From positions 1 through 64,000 of the forward strand of contig CAMLMV010000037.1 of assembly GCA_946481275.1 (NCBI GenBank): a stretch of DNA of 64,000 bases, read 5' to 3'. This DNA comes from an uncultured Massilia sp. Its GTDB lineage: Bacteria; Pseudomonadota; Gammaproteobacteria; Burkholderiales; Burkholderiaceae. The translations under genes were made by a program, and so were the position numbers. How positions within the stretch are numbered: the first letter of the stretch is position 1; the number at the start of each line of letters is the position of its first letter. The notes under the pieces were generated by a model. The model saw only the letters and a program-made list of their open reading frames with translations. It made no database searches and was not told where the DNA came from. This document shows, piece by piece, positions 8,394-16,766 of the stretch.

Positions 8394-10349
8394 ATGGAAG
8401 ACCGCCTCGCCCGCCTGGAAACGGTCCAGGCCATGCTGCTGGGCATCGGGCACCTGTCCGCCAGCTGTACCGACGTCACCGAGTTCATCGGCGCCGTGCA
8501 TCGCGCGCTGGGCCGCATCATGTATGCGGAGAACTTCTACGTCACGCTGGCCGAGCGGGAAGACAACACGGTCCGCTTCGTCTATTTCGTCGATTCGCGC
8601 GACGAGGGGCCGGGCCCCGGCGAGCGCGTGACGCTGGCGTCGCCCGACGAATCGCCGACGGCCTGGGTCATGCTCAACAAGCAACCCCTCGTGGTGACGG
8701 GCGACGAGATGCGCGCGCGAGAGAACGGCGCCGTCTGGGGCACGGGCAGCATCGCCGAGCACTGGATGGGCTGCCCGCTGCTCGACCAGCAGCACGAGGT
8801 CGTGGGCGCCATCGTCATCCAGAGCTACCTGCCCGAACACACGTACAGCGCGGAAGACCAGGCGCTGTTCGCGCTGATCGCCAACCACGTGTCGAACGCG
8901 CTGCAGGGCCTGCAGAGCATGGACCGCCTGGAACGCGCCGTGCAGGAGCGCACGCGCGCATTGGCGCGCGAGGTGGCCGAACGCCGCCGCGCGGAACAGG
9001 TGCAGCACGCGCTGTACCAGATCGCGGACCTGTCGGCGTCCGCCCTCGAAACCGACGTGCTGGCGTCCAGCCTGCACGCCATCATCGGCGAGCTGATGAT
9101 GGCCAAGAACTTCATCATCGCGCTCACGCACCCGGACACGGGCGAGATCAGCATTCCGTATTTTGCCGACGAAAAGGACGACGTGCCGCCGCAGCAGCGC
9201 TTCCCGTTCGGGATGGGCATGGTGTCGTACGTGCTGCGGACGAAGCAGGCGCAACTCCACGACGCCGGCAGCTTCGCGCGCCTGCACGCGGCGGGCAAGG
9301 TGAAGCACCCGCTGGGGAACACGGACATCGCCAGCTGGATCGGCGCACCGATGCTCGTCAACGACAAGGCGTACGGCGTGCTGGTCGTGCAGAGCTACGA
9401 CCCGGCCGTCGTCTACACGAAGGCCGACCTCGACCTGATGGCCTTCATCTCCAGCCACGTCGCGGTGGCCATCGCGCGCATGCAGGCCGACCGCGCCATC
9501 CGCAAGGCCAAGGAGCGGCTCGAACAGCAGAACGCCGCGCTCGAACAGGCGCTGCACCAGTTGCAGGAAGCGCAGACGGAACTGGTGCGCAAGGAAAAGC
9601 TCGCGTCGCTGGGCCAGATGGTGGCCGGCGTCGCGCACGAGATCAATACGCCGCTGGGCATCTGCGTGACGGCCACGAGCCACCTCGTGCAGGAACTCAA
9701 GCTCACGCGCGAGGAGCTGGCGGCGGGAGAAATGACGGAAGAGAGCTTGGATGCGTTCTTCGACATCGTCGACCAGTCCCTGCGCATCATGACGACCAAC
9801 ACGCAGCGCGCCGCGGCCCTCGTGCGCAGCTTCAAGCAGGTGGCGGTGGACCAGTCGTCGGACGACATCCGCACGTTCAACCTGGGCACGTACCTGAACG
9901 AGGTGCTGCTGTCGCTGCAGCCGAAGCTGAAGGGCCGGCCGCTGGAAGTCGCCATCGACTGCCCGAAGGACCTGATGCTGGAGAGTTTTCCGGGCGCCGT
10001 GTCGCAGATCGTCACCAACATGGTCGTCAACTCGCTGATGCACGGCTTCGAACGCGACCAGCCCGGCCACATCATGATCCATGCGGCGCTCGACGGCGAC
10101 CACGTCGTGTTCGACTATGGCGACGATGGCGTCGGCATGGATGCGGAGACGCTCGCCAAGCTGTTCGACCCGTTCTTCACGACGAAGCGCGGCAGCGGCG
10201 GCAGCGGCCTCGGTGGCCACATCCTGTACAACCTGGCGACGAACGTACTGCAAGGCTCGCTGCGCGTGGAGAGCAGCCCGGGGCAGGGCCTGCGCTACCA
10301 CCTGCGCTTTCCGCGCAAGGCAGTGCGGCCCGAGGCGAAGGCGGCCTGA
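8394..10349 (+). CDS. GAF-GAF sensor histidine kinase
   Basis: This 651-residue soluble histidine kinase has two GAF sensor domains (about residues 20-175 and 205-365), each ending in a pattern such as GAIVIQSY or GVLVVQSY. A coiled coil (about 365-400) joins them to the kinase core. The H-box has phosphoacceptor His415 in GVAHEINTPLG. The ATP-binding domain contains the N-box (TNMVVNSLMHGF), DYGDDGVGMD, FFTTKRG and SGLGGHILYN. There are no membrane segments, so the signal is probably cytoplasmic. A GGGG ribosome site precedes the ATG at 8394. No response regulator is adjacent, so the partner is unknown. The kinase call is firm. Confidence 0.93.
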   Translation: MEDRLARLETVQAMLLGIGHLSASCTDVTEFIGAVHRALGRIMYAENFYVTLAEREDNTVRFVYFVDSRDEGPGPGERVTLASPDESPTAWVMLNKQPLVVTGDEMRARENGAVWGTGSIAEHWMGCPLLDQQHEVVGAIVIQSYLPEHTYSAEDQALFALIANHVSNALQGLQSMDRLERAVQERTRALAREVAERRRAEQVQHALYQIADLSASALETDVLASSLHAIIGELMMAKNFIIALTHPDTGEISIPYFADEKDDVPPQQRFPFGMGMVSYVLRTKQAQLHDAGSFARLHAAGKVKHPLGNTDIASWIGAPMLVNDKAYGVLVVQSYDPAVVYTKADLDLMAFISSHVAVAIARMQADRAIRKAKERLEQQNAALEQALHQLQEAQTELVRKEKLASLGQMVAGVAHEINTPLGICVTATSHLVQELKLTREELAAGEMTEESLDAFFDIVDQSLRIMTTNTQRAAALVRSFKQVAVDQSSDDIRTFNLGTYLNEVLLSLQPKLKGRPLEVAIDCPKDLMLESFPGAVSQIVTNMVVNSLMHGFERDQPGHIMIHAALDGDHVVFDYGDDGVGMDAETLAKLFDPFFTTKRGSGGSGLGGHILYNLATNVLQGSLRVESSPGQGLRYHLRFPRKAVRPEAKAA

Positions 10350-10354
10350 GCGGC

Positions 10355-10906
10355 TTAGAACGCTACGCGCAGCCCCACCGACACGACGCGCGACTTCGCG
10401 GTGATCGCCGGCTCATCGACGACCTCGCCGAAATCCTCGTACTCGACGACGCCGGACACCGTTTGCGTGAACGCGTATGACAGGCCGACGCCCGCGAACG
10501 CCTGGGTGTTGGTCTTGCTCGATCCGCTGACCTTGGTGCGGTTGTTGGACAGGCCCAGCTTGCCGAACAGCGAGAACTGGTTCCCCAGCGGCAAGGTCAC
10601 CGTGCCTGCCGCGTAGAACGATTCCGGCTTCAACGTGGCGATCGAGCCGGACAGTGCCAGATCTGAGGAGCCATGGTGGACCCAGCCGGCTTCCACGCCG
10701 AACGTCGGGTTGAACTGGTAGCCGGCCAGCAGCTTGAACGCCGTGGTGGTGTCTTTCGTCCGGTCGATATTTGTGCTGGAAAATTCGAAACCTTTCTTTT
10801 GCTCGGCACTGCCGACGCTCAATCCGGCATACCCGCCGTCGGCATGTGCAAGCGTCGTGAAAAGGCCCAGGGCCGCGCCCGTTGCGATGATCAGCTTGAG
10901 TTTCAT
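10355..10906 (-). CDS. Outer-membrane beta-barrel protein (OmpA/OmpW-like porin domain)
   Basis: This 183-residue protein starts with a Sec signal peptide (MKLKLIIATGAALGLFTTLAHA, cut after about residue 22). Alternating beta-strand segments follow (YAGLSVGS, LLAGYQFNP, GVEAGWVHHG, FAGVGLSYAF), and it ends in VSVGLRVAF with a terminal Phe, the classical outer-membrane insertion signal. It resembles the small 8-stranded barrel families. I chose the ATG at 10906, because a start 12 codons upstream would put polar residues ahead of the signal peptide. The gene ends 5 nt from the kinase stop (convergent). The ligand or role is unknown. Confidence 0.85.
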   Translation of the reverse strand: MKLKLIIATGAALGLFTTLAHADGGYAGLSVGSAEQKKGFEFSSTNIDRTKDTTTAFKLLAGYQFNPTFGVEAGWVHHGSSDLALSGSIATLKPESFYAAGTVTLPLGNQFSLFGKLGLSNNRTKVSGSSKTNTQAFAGVGLSYAFTQTVSGVVEYEDFGEVVDEPAITAKSRVVSVGLRVAF

Positions 10907-11113
10907 GTTGTCCGTTGAGTAGTTGAAGAAAATCGTCGGCAACCTGTGGTTGCCATCCGGACAATGTTAATTGGAACTAAACAAATCGTACACAAAAAAC
11001 GTGTACATATGTCAGCCTCGCCACAGGCGCTACCCGACGAGGGTCGCGATCACGGAAGGCCGTTTAGTTGGTGCTGTCGAGCTCTCGCCGCCACCGCAGC
11101 CTTATCGCCTGAC

Positions 11114-11719
11114 TCAGCTGCCCGCCAAGCCTGCGGCGCTTTCAGCCTGGGCAATGGCGCGCAGTTTCGCCGCCGTGTCGTCACTGCGGAGCTCGTCGAG
11201 CAAACGGTCATATACCAACCTGTCAAGCGGCGTCGCGTTAGCGACGTTCAGGGCGTCCAGGAAGTACATGCTCGCACCCGCGACGGCATCCTCGTTCGTT
11301 TCCGTCAAGATGAGCTTCTTGAAGAAATCGATCGTGGTTTCGTTCGCCGGAGTCCGGTTGATCGCATCGACGACCAGCGGCTTCTTGCGCTTGTGATAGG
11401 CCGGGTAGTCTTCAATCATGTGTTTCTGATAGGTCAGGTCGCCCGTATGGTTGACGATGGCTGCCTGGAGCTTGTAAGTGTCGCCGTAAGGGTCGTCACG
11501 GCCTTTCTGTTCCGCTTCCACGACGACAGGCAAAGCTCGTTCCGCGTCCACGAAGAACAGCCACTCGACGGACCACGGAAGTTCCGTTATCAGCAACCGG
11601 AATACATCTTCCTTTTCCTGAGGTGCCAATCCTAAGAACGCATCGTGGCTGTAGCCATCGGCTTTCTCGCTGCCGGTGGCATGGTACTGCTTCATGAACT
11701 TATCATAGGCAACGGTCAT
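11114..11719 (-). CDS. Putative T6SS immunity protein
   Basis: This 201-residue soluble protein has no signal peptide and no domain I recognise. It is rich in charged helices (TETNEDAVAGASMYFLDAL, LDRLVYDRLLDELRSDD). Its ATG overlaps the effector stop by 4 nt (ATGA), the third gene of a vgrG-effector-immunity cassette. Position directly after a toxin gene, small size and lack of a secretion signal are what is expected of a cognate cytoplasmic immunity protein. That role is inferred from context, not from homology. Base use is less GC-biased than in the flanking core genes, as in the rest of the island. Confidence 0.7.
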   Translation of the reverse strand: MTVAYDKFMKQYHATGSEKADGYSHDAFLGLAPQEKEDVFRLLITELPWSVEWLFFVDAERALPVVVEAEQKGRDDPYGDTYKLQAAIVNHTGDLTYQKHMIEDYPAYHKRKKPLVVDAINRTPANETTIDFFKKLILTETNEDAVAGASMYFLDALNVANATPLDRLVYDRLLDELRSDDTAAKLRAIAQAESAAGLAGS

Positions 11720-13365
11720 TTTTTCACTCCGAACAGCGTCTTGGCTGCGTCACTTTGTGGGTCAATCTTGATCTGGTCCAGGATTTTTCCGGCTTCGTCC
11801 ATGCTGTATACGTTCATCGAGGTAACTTTTTTTGCCTTCAATATCACCGGGTATTCCCGCTCCATCCAAGTCTGCCCGCCTTTCGGAAATTTGTCGGGTG
11901 ATTGAATGATGTCGATGCTGCCTTTCGCGTCCTTCGCGTAGTTCTCGGACACTTCGCCCCACAGGTCCCAGCCGTGCGGCCCGAGGTTTTTGGGATCCCA
12001 TGAAAAGACGCCATTGATGTCCTTCCATTCATCGATCACCTTGCCGCCCGCGGTTTCTTCCAGAATGGTCTTGTTGGTATCCTTCGCAATTTGCCGTGCC
12101 AATTCCTTGCGGCCGGACCAGAACATTTTCTCTTTGTCCGACGTTACGTCGAGCCGCGCAACGATCTCATCGAGTGCTGCCCGTTTTTCCGCGACCGTCT
12201 TAGCATTCTTTGCTGCGTCGACATAGGGTTCCAGGATTTTTCGGGCTCCATCAATGTCGCCGGCTTTGGATAATTGCGTGATGCGCTCGCGGTCCGCGAG
12301 CGCGGCCGCATCGGCAACCTCCTGCACCTTCGTGTTCGTCCCCGGCTCCGGGGGCTTCACTGGATCGGGTTTAGGTTTCGGCGGCGGAGCAGGCGGCTTC
12401 GTCGATTTCGCCGGGTTTGCGGGCTTTCCCTTGGAGGCAGCCTTGGCGCCCGGCTTCGGCGCCGCCTTGCCACCGGCTGCCTTGCCGGTGGTACCCGAGA
12501 GGTCGGCGTCGACTTTCGCCAGCAGCTTACCAGGCGTATCCGCCACCGCGTGCTTGGCCGGCACGGTTGCCGCCGTCTTGTCCGCAGCGACGCCGGCGCT
12601 CACCGTATGGGCTTCCTTGGGCGCCGTCTGCGCCAGCACCTTCGCCAGTCTGGCGTCGAGTTCGGCCATCGCCCGCGGAATCTGCGTCAACGCCGCATGT
12701 TGGACAGCATAGAACCTGTGCTCCCATTCCGCCAGCTTGGCGATCGTGGACTTGAGCGTATTGAAGTAATTCAGGCTTTCCAGGTGAACGCGCAACGACT
12801 TGACCATCTGGATGAGCTTGCCGGAAATCTTGTTCAGCGCTTGCACCAGCGCCTTTTCGTATTTCGCAAACTTCACGGCGCGCAGGAATTTCAGGATGTC
12901 GCCCTTGATGAACTTTTGCAGGAACCGCACCAGCTCAACCAGCTTGGAGGCTTCCTTAATCAGCATCAGCATCACCGCCCGCAGTGCCGCGCCCAGTTCC
13001 GTGCCCGCGATGCCGCCCACCACCGCACCAACCCCCGCTGCAACGGCACCGCCGGCAGCCATGGCGATGGGTAGAGCGATCGTGATCAGGCACGCGCACA
13101 GGAGCACCCATTCCATCAGGTCTTCGCGCTTTTCCGGGTGGCTTGCCAAGCGCAGCGTGACGGCGACGGCATCGCGCGCGCTTGTCACGATCACGACGCC
13201 AGGCACGAAACTCACCAGCATATCGGCAACAACGGCCGACAGCGGACGGTGATCGGCGAACTCGCCGAACACGACGGATTTGAGCCAGTCCATACCGCCG
13301 ACGACGCTGTCCCAGGCGTCGTCCAGAATGGATTGATGGTTTGGAGTCGGATGTGTGCCGCTCAT
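11716..13365 (-). CDS. VgrG-linked polymorphic toxin effector
   Basis: This 549-residue protein has the layout of a T6SS cargo effector. The N-terminal part has a hydrophobic hairpin (about 86-121, with AMAAGGAVAAGVGAVVGGIAG) and long amphipathic helices (about 125-245). A Pro/Lys/Ala-rich linker (about 295-345, PPAPPPKPKPDPVKPPEPG) leads to a C-terminal domain (about 410-549) with FWSGR, TILEETAGGKVIDEW, WGEVSENYAKDAKGSID and WMEREYPVILK. From memory, this order of conserved blocks also ends many Rhs/polymorphic toxins; I cannot state its activity. The start overlaps the vgrG stop by 4 nt, and the stop overlaps the immunity-gene start by 4 nt. Confidence 0.8.
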   Translation of the reverse strand: MSGTHPTPNHQSILDDAWDSVVGGMDWLKSVVFGEFADHRPLSAVVADMLVSFVPGVVIVTSARDAVAVTLRLASHPEKREDLMEWVLLCACLITIALPIAMAAGGAVAAGVGAVVGGIAGTELGAALRAVMLMLIKEASKLVELVRFLQKFIKGDILKFLRAVKFAKYEKALVQALNKISGKLIQMVKSLRVHLESLNYFNTLKSTIAKLAEWEHRFYAVQHAALTQIPRAMAELDARLAKVLAQTAPKEAHTVSAGVAADKTAATVPAKHAVADTPGKLLAKVDADLSGTTGKAAGGKAAPKPGAKAASKGKPANPAKSTKPPAPPPKPKPDPVKPPEPGTNTKVQEVADAAALADRERITQLSKAGDIDGARKILEPYVDAAKNAKTVAEKRAALDEIVARLDVTSDKEKMFWSGRKELARQIAKDTNKTILEETAGGKVIDEWKDINGVFSWDPKNLGPHGWDLWGEVSENYAKDAKGSIDIIQSPDKFPKGGQTWMEREYPVILKAKKVTSMNVYSMDEAGKILDQIKIDPQSDAAKTLFGVKK

Positions 13366-16103
13366 GCCTTAGCCCCGCTTCCCGTGCTGCCGGGCGTCCA
13401 AGCCAGGAACTCGTGCATGTCTTCATGCATTTCCGTGTCGACCATCGAGGTCGCCTGGAGCGGCTTGTAATCGTATTCGATCTTGGCCGCCGTGCCCGCC
13501 GGCAGACCGCTGATGCGGGCGATGCCTTGTGCATCCAGCATACCTTTGCGAATGCTGCCGTCGCTCAGGATCGCTTTATAGGCCGCGCCCGCCATCGGTT
13601 CGCCCCAGCTGGTCAGGTGACGGAATTCCATGTCAGATTTCCGGATCTCGGTCTTTGGAATGTGTGGCATCACATAGGGATTCGTGGCCGGACCCGGCAT
13701 CGAATGCAGCGAGGCGTGTGCAGTCCACTTTCCGGAGGTGGTATTCGTGATGCCCGAGGCATCGATCTTCAGCGACGAGCCGCCTGCGGAAATCATGACC
13801 TCATCCTTTGCATGGATTTCGATGCGGGATGTCGTCGATAGCAAGCGCAGCACTTTTTCCGCGATGATGTCGATGTCGTCGCTCTGCGCCTGCACTTCGA
13901 CTTTTCCCTTTGCCGCAAACAGCTTGGCGCCGGCATTCGCAGCAAACAGGCTGATTTTCTCGGCCACGCTGGCCAGCAAGCTTTTTCCTACGGCGAAATT
14001 CGTGTCCTTGCCGGACGACAGCGTGACCTGCTCGCCCGCATGCACGTGCGTGCTGGTCGCGCTGGCCAGCCCGATTCCAGCAGGGGAGCCCGCCAACAGG
14101 ATTGGTTCCTTGAAGCGGTTGGCGTCTTGTTGCCCGGCGTCCGTATAGCGATCTTGCGAGGCGTCGATGAAATGGTCGAGGGCGTCCTGTCCGCCAAGCG
14201 GTTCCGCTCCTGCCTTCGAAGCCGTATCGGACAGGGTCTTGCCGAGTGTTGCGCCGGCCTTGAGTTGGGCTGTGGCTTCGGATGCGTCGAGCTGGGTACC
14301 TTGCGCACCCGGCCGGCCGAAGGTGCTGAGGTACAGCCCCTTGTGCGTGACGATGGCGCCGTAATCGTCGGTACTCAGCGCGAAACCCGATCCATAAAAG
14401 CGGCTGCGCTCATTGCCTTGCTGCGTGACGAGATAGCCGAGATTCAGTTGCGCGTTCGTGCTCGTGCTGTACAGGTGCGCCCTGTTCTGGCCCGTGGTGT
14501 CGTCGAACACCAGCTGGTTGAATCCCGCGCCCTTGTATTCTTTCGATTTGTAGCCGGAGAGCTTGCCGTCGGTATGCCATTGCGGCGCCTGCTCTTCGTT
14601 GTAGAGCCGTCCGGTGACAACGGGACGGTCGCCGTCGCCGCCCAGGAACGTGACGATGACTTCCTGCCCCACGCGCGGAACGTGGACGCCACCCCATCCC
14701 TGGCCGGCATTCGGATAACTCACGCGGACCCAGCAGGACGCCTTCTCGTCTCCCGGGTTGAGTCGGTCCCAGCGAAACTGGACTTTGATGCGATTCAGCT
14801 TGTCCGTGTAGATCTCTTCGCCCGCCGGACCGACGACGACGGCCGTCTGGGCATGCACGTCGGGCTTGGTGTGCTCCGCCGGACTGCGGAAGGCGATCTT
14901 GCGCGGCTGGACTTCGAAACGATTGAAGCAATGACCAGTCCGTTCGCTCTCCGTGCGCCCTTTGGATGGTTCGTCGCTACGCCCGATAGCGGCCTTAAAT
15001 TCATCGACCGCGAAACGCAGGCTGCCCGGGAAGTCCTTGACCTGATGCGACAGCGGCAGATTGTTTTCGATGCACCATTCGGCGGCGATCACGACGAACT
15101 GGCGATCCTCCTCGGGATCGCACTGGTGCACGGGATGGTCTTCCAGCGAAAACCAGCGGCCTGCCGGCAATGAACGAACACCGGACACGCCATAAAAGCG
15201 CTGCATGCGCGATTCCCATTCCTCGACGCGGACGCGCGACTGCTTGTCTCCATATACCTGCTTCGAATACGCGTAGGCACCGGTGTACTCATACACTTCC
15301 AGTTGGACGGGCAGGTCGCCATGTTCTGGCAGGACGGACGTGCTGCTGTGCTTGGGCAATCTTGGTGACTTGTAGTCGTCTGTGCGCGATGTAAACTTGC
15401 TCGGAACGAGACTGCGGTTGGCGCTCCAGTGGACGATCCGGTGCAGTTCGTCCCCGGTACCTGCGCCGTGAAAGAGGATCTGGCCTGGCGTGACGGGCTT
15501 GAGCAGCCCGGTCGAATCAGTAATCACGAGCACATGGCCGTTGCCGTCTTCGGCTTGCTCGTGATAGCTGTACCAGCCTTCCTCTTCCATCAGGCGCTGG
15601 ACGAAATGCCAGTCGGTTTCATACTGTGTGCAATAGGAGCGCGGCTCGGCCGGCTCCGAGAGGTCGAACCGGAAATTTCCCTGTGCCTGCGGATGCCCAG
15701 CAAATACCTCGGCCAGGATATCGTCGGCGCGCTTGTCCTGCCAGATACGGGCGTCGCGGCGGAATTTCAGGAAATGCTGCCACGGTGCAAAGGCGATCTG
15801 GCAGTAGGTCAGTTGTCCATCGCTGCCGAGGCGTTTCGCCGTATGGACGTAGCCATTGACGGGCACATAGCTGCGGTCCTCCTGCTGTATCCAAAGGGTA
15901 ACCGGCTGCGCGATAAGCTTTTTCAGGTCGACGTCATCGCGCACCGCTACCGCATCGACGGTGTAATCGTAACTCCTGCCCAGTCGCTCGTGGGCAAGTA
16001 CGCGCTGGGGCAGCAGGATGGCGTCGCCAAGGGGTGTCGTTAGCCTGAGAAGGCGGTCATGTTGCGCGATAAGGGCTTGGTTGAGCGATGAGGAGACGGG
16101 CAT
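13362..16103 (-). CDS. vgrG: T6SS spike protein VgrG with DUF2345 and transthyretin-like C-terminal extension
   Basis: This protein of about 913 residues is the T6SS tip spike. The gp27/gp5-like core covers roughly the first 560 residues (HRLLRLTTPLG, then GPAGEEIYTDKLNRIKVQF and WVRVSYPNAGQGWG). A DUF2345 segment and repetitive spike region follow (LSSGKDTNFAVGKS, KDEVMISAGGSSLKIDASG). The last 100 residues contain a TTR-like domain (EPMAGAAYKAILSDGS, GLPAGTAAKIEYDYKP), known in other VgrGs to dock effectors. The start could be 16103 or an in-frame ATG at 16151; neither has a clear ribosome site, and 16103 gives the more typical N terminus. Its stop overlaps the effector start. No sheath or baseplate genes are in the window, so this is an orphan island. 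Confidence 0.93.
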   Translation of the reverse strand: MPVSSSLNQALIAQHDRLLRLTTPLGDAILLPQRVLAHERLGRSYDYTVDAVAVRDDVDLKKLIAQPVTLWIQQEDRSYVPVNGYVHTAKRLGSDGQLTYCQIAFAPWQHFLKFRRDARIWQDKRADDILAEVFAGHPQAQGNFRFDLSEPAEPRSYCTQYETDWHFVQRLMEEEGWYSYHEQAEDGNGHVLVITDSTGLLKPVTPGQILFHGAGTGDELHRIVHWSANRSLVPSKFTSRTDDYKSPRLPKHSSTSVLPEHGDLPVQLEVYEYTGAYAYSKQVYGDKQSRVRVEEWESRMQRFYGVSGVRSLPAGRWFSLEDHPVHQCDPEEDRQFVVIAAEWCIENNLPLSHQVKDFPGSLRFAVDEFKAAIGRSDEPSKGRTESERTGHCFNRFEVQPRKIAFRSPAEHTKPDVHAQTAVVVGPAGEEIYTDKLNRIKVQFRWDRLNPGDEKASCWVRVSYPNAGQGWGGVHVPRVGQEVIVTFLGGDGDRPVVTGRLYNEEQAPQWHTDGKLSGYKSKEYKGAGFNQLVFDDTTGQNRAHLYSTSTNAQLNLGYLVTQQGNERSRFYGSGFALSTDDYGAIVTHKGLYLSTFGRPGAQGTQLDASEATAQLKAGATLGKTLSDTASKAGAEPLGGQDALDHFIDASQDRYTDAGQQDANRFKEPILLAGSPAGIGLASATSTHVHAGEQVTLSSGKDTNFAVGKSLLASVAEKISLFAANAGAKLFAAKGKVEVQAQSDDIDIIAEKVLRLLSTTSRIEIHAKDEVMISAGGSSLKIDASGITNTTSGKWTAHASLHSMPGPATNPYVMPHIPKTEIRKSDMEFRHLTSWGEPMAGAAYKAILSDGSIRKGMLDAQGIARISGLPAGTAAKIEYDYKPLQATSMVDTEMHEDMHEFLAWTPGSTGSGAKA

Positions 16104-16266
16104 GTCAACGATCGGAAAGTCGGAGGAGTCTCTGTGCAACCGTCCCGACATGCTGCTCAGAGGGGAAGCAGAAACGGGATGGTAGTTGGCAATTTAATAC
16201 CGAAAATTCAGCTCGCGATACTGCATCGAACTCCCATGGACTGTCCACTTCGTTGGTTGAGGTCGC

Positions 16267-16288
16267 TTTACCTGACATTTTAGGTAAA
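16267..16288. promoter_or_regulatory. Inverted repeat between divergent vgrG and PAAR genes (possible operator)
   Basis: TTTACCT at 16267-16273 and AGGTAAA at 16282-16288 form a perfect 7-bp inverted repeat with an 8-nt spacer. It sits in an AT-rich 235-nt divergent intergenic region, 50 nt before the PAAR start. A regulator site fits this position; a terminator is unlikely, since no gene ends here. Confidence 0.35.
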
Positions 16289-16338
16289 ATTATGGCAAGT
16301 CTGCACACTCATATATACGTGTCATCACGGGAGCAATC

Positions 16339-16605
16339 ATGGCCTTACCAGTTGTCCGTTTGGGCGATTCGACCTCGCACGGTGGCAAAGTTATCTCGGC
16401 TTCGACCACGCATTTGATCGATGGTATCGGTATCGCGCGGGTGGGGGACCGAGTCATCTGTCCGATGCCCGGTCATGGCGTCAACGTGATCGTGGAGGGC
16501 GCGCCCACCTACCTGATCGGCGGGCGCATGGTTGCGCTCCAGGGTCATCACAGCGCGTGCGGCTGCACACTGATCTCTAGTTTAATGACGGCGACCTATG
16601 GCTGA
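16339..16605 (+). CDS. PAAR-domain protein (T6SS spike tip)
   Basis: This 88-residue protein is a complete stand-alone PAAR domain, the sharp metal-bound cone that caps VgrG. It starts with VVRLGDSTSHGGKVISAS and contains VARVGD-type and CPMPGHG segments, the GAPTYLIGGRMVALQGHHSACGC stretch in two parts, and conserved His and Cys residues suited to zinc binding. No toxin domain is fused. A GGGAGC ribosome site precedes the ATG. It is transcribed away from vgrG, which is less common than a co-directional PAAR gene, and it probably pairs with the VgrG encoded next to it. Confidence 0.9.
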   Translation: MALPVVRLGDSTSHGGKVISASTTHLIDGIGIARVGDRVICPMPGHGVNVIVEGAPTYLIGGRMVALQGHHSACGCTLISSLMTATYG

Positions 16606-16766
16606 TATTGGCCCAGTTTTCGGTTTTGGCCATCGCTTCGGATAGAGTCGACCATGGTGTAGGCTGGGGCCGCGAAGGCATCCCTGACAGCTAAGGATGA
16701 GCGAACATCTGGCGCGCGCACGAATGTCGATTGGGCAGCGGCGCAACGATGTTTTGGTTACTAGAG

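Noticed and set aside
10988..11006. Inverted repeat GTACAC and GTGTAC with an A-rich 7-nt centre
   Set aside because: The arms are only 6 nt, there is no T tract in the right place for a terminator, and no regulator assignment is possible.
16606..16766. Possible gene remnant between PAAR and the ABC transporter
   Set aside because: Short frames here have no ribosome site and no recognisable product; it may be a scar of island insertion but cannot be supported.
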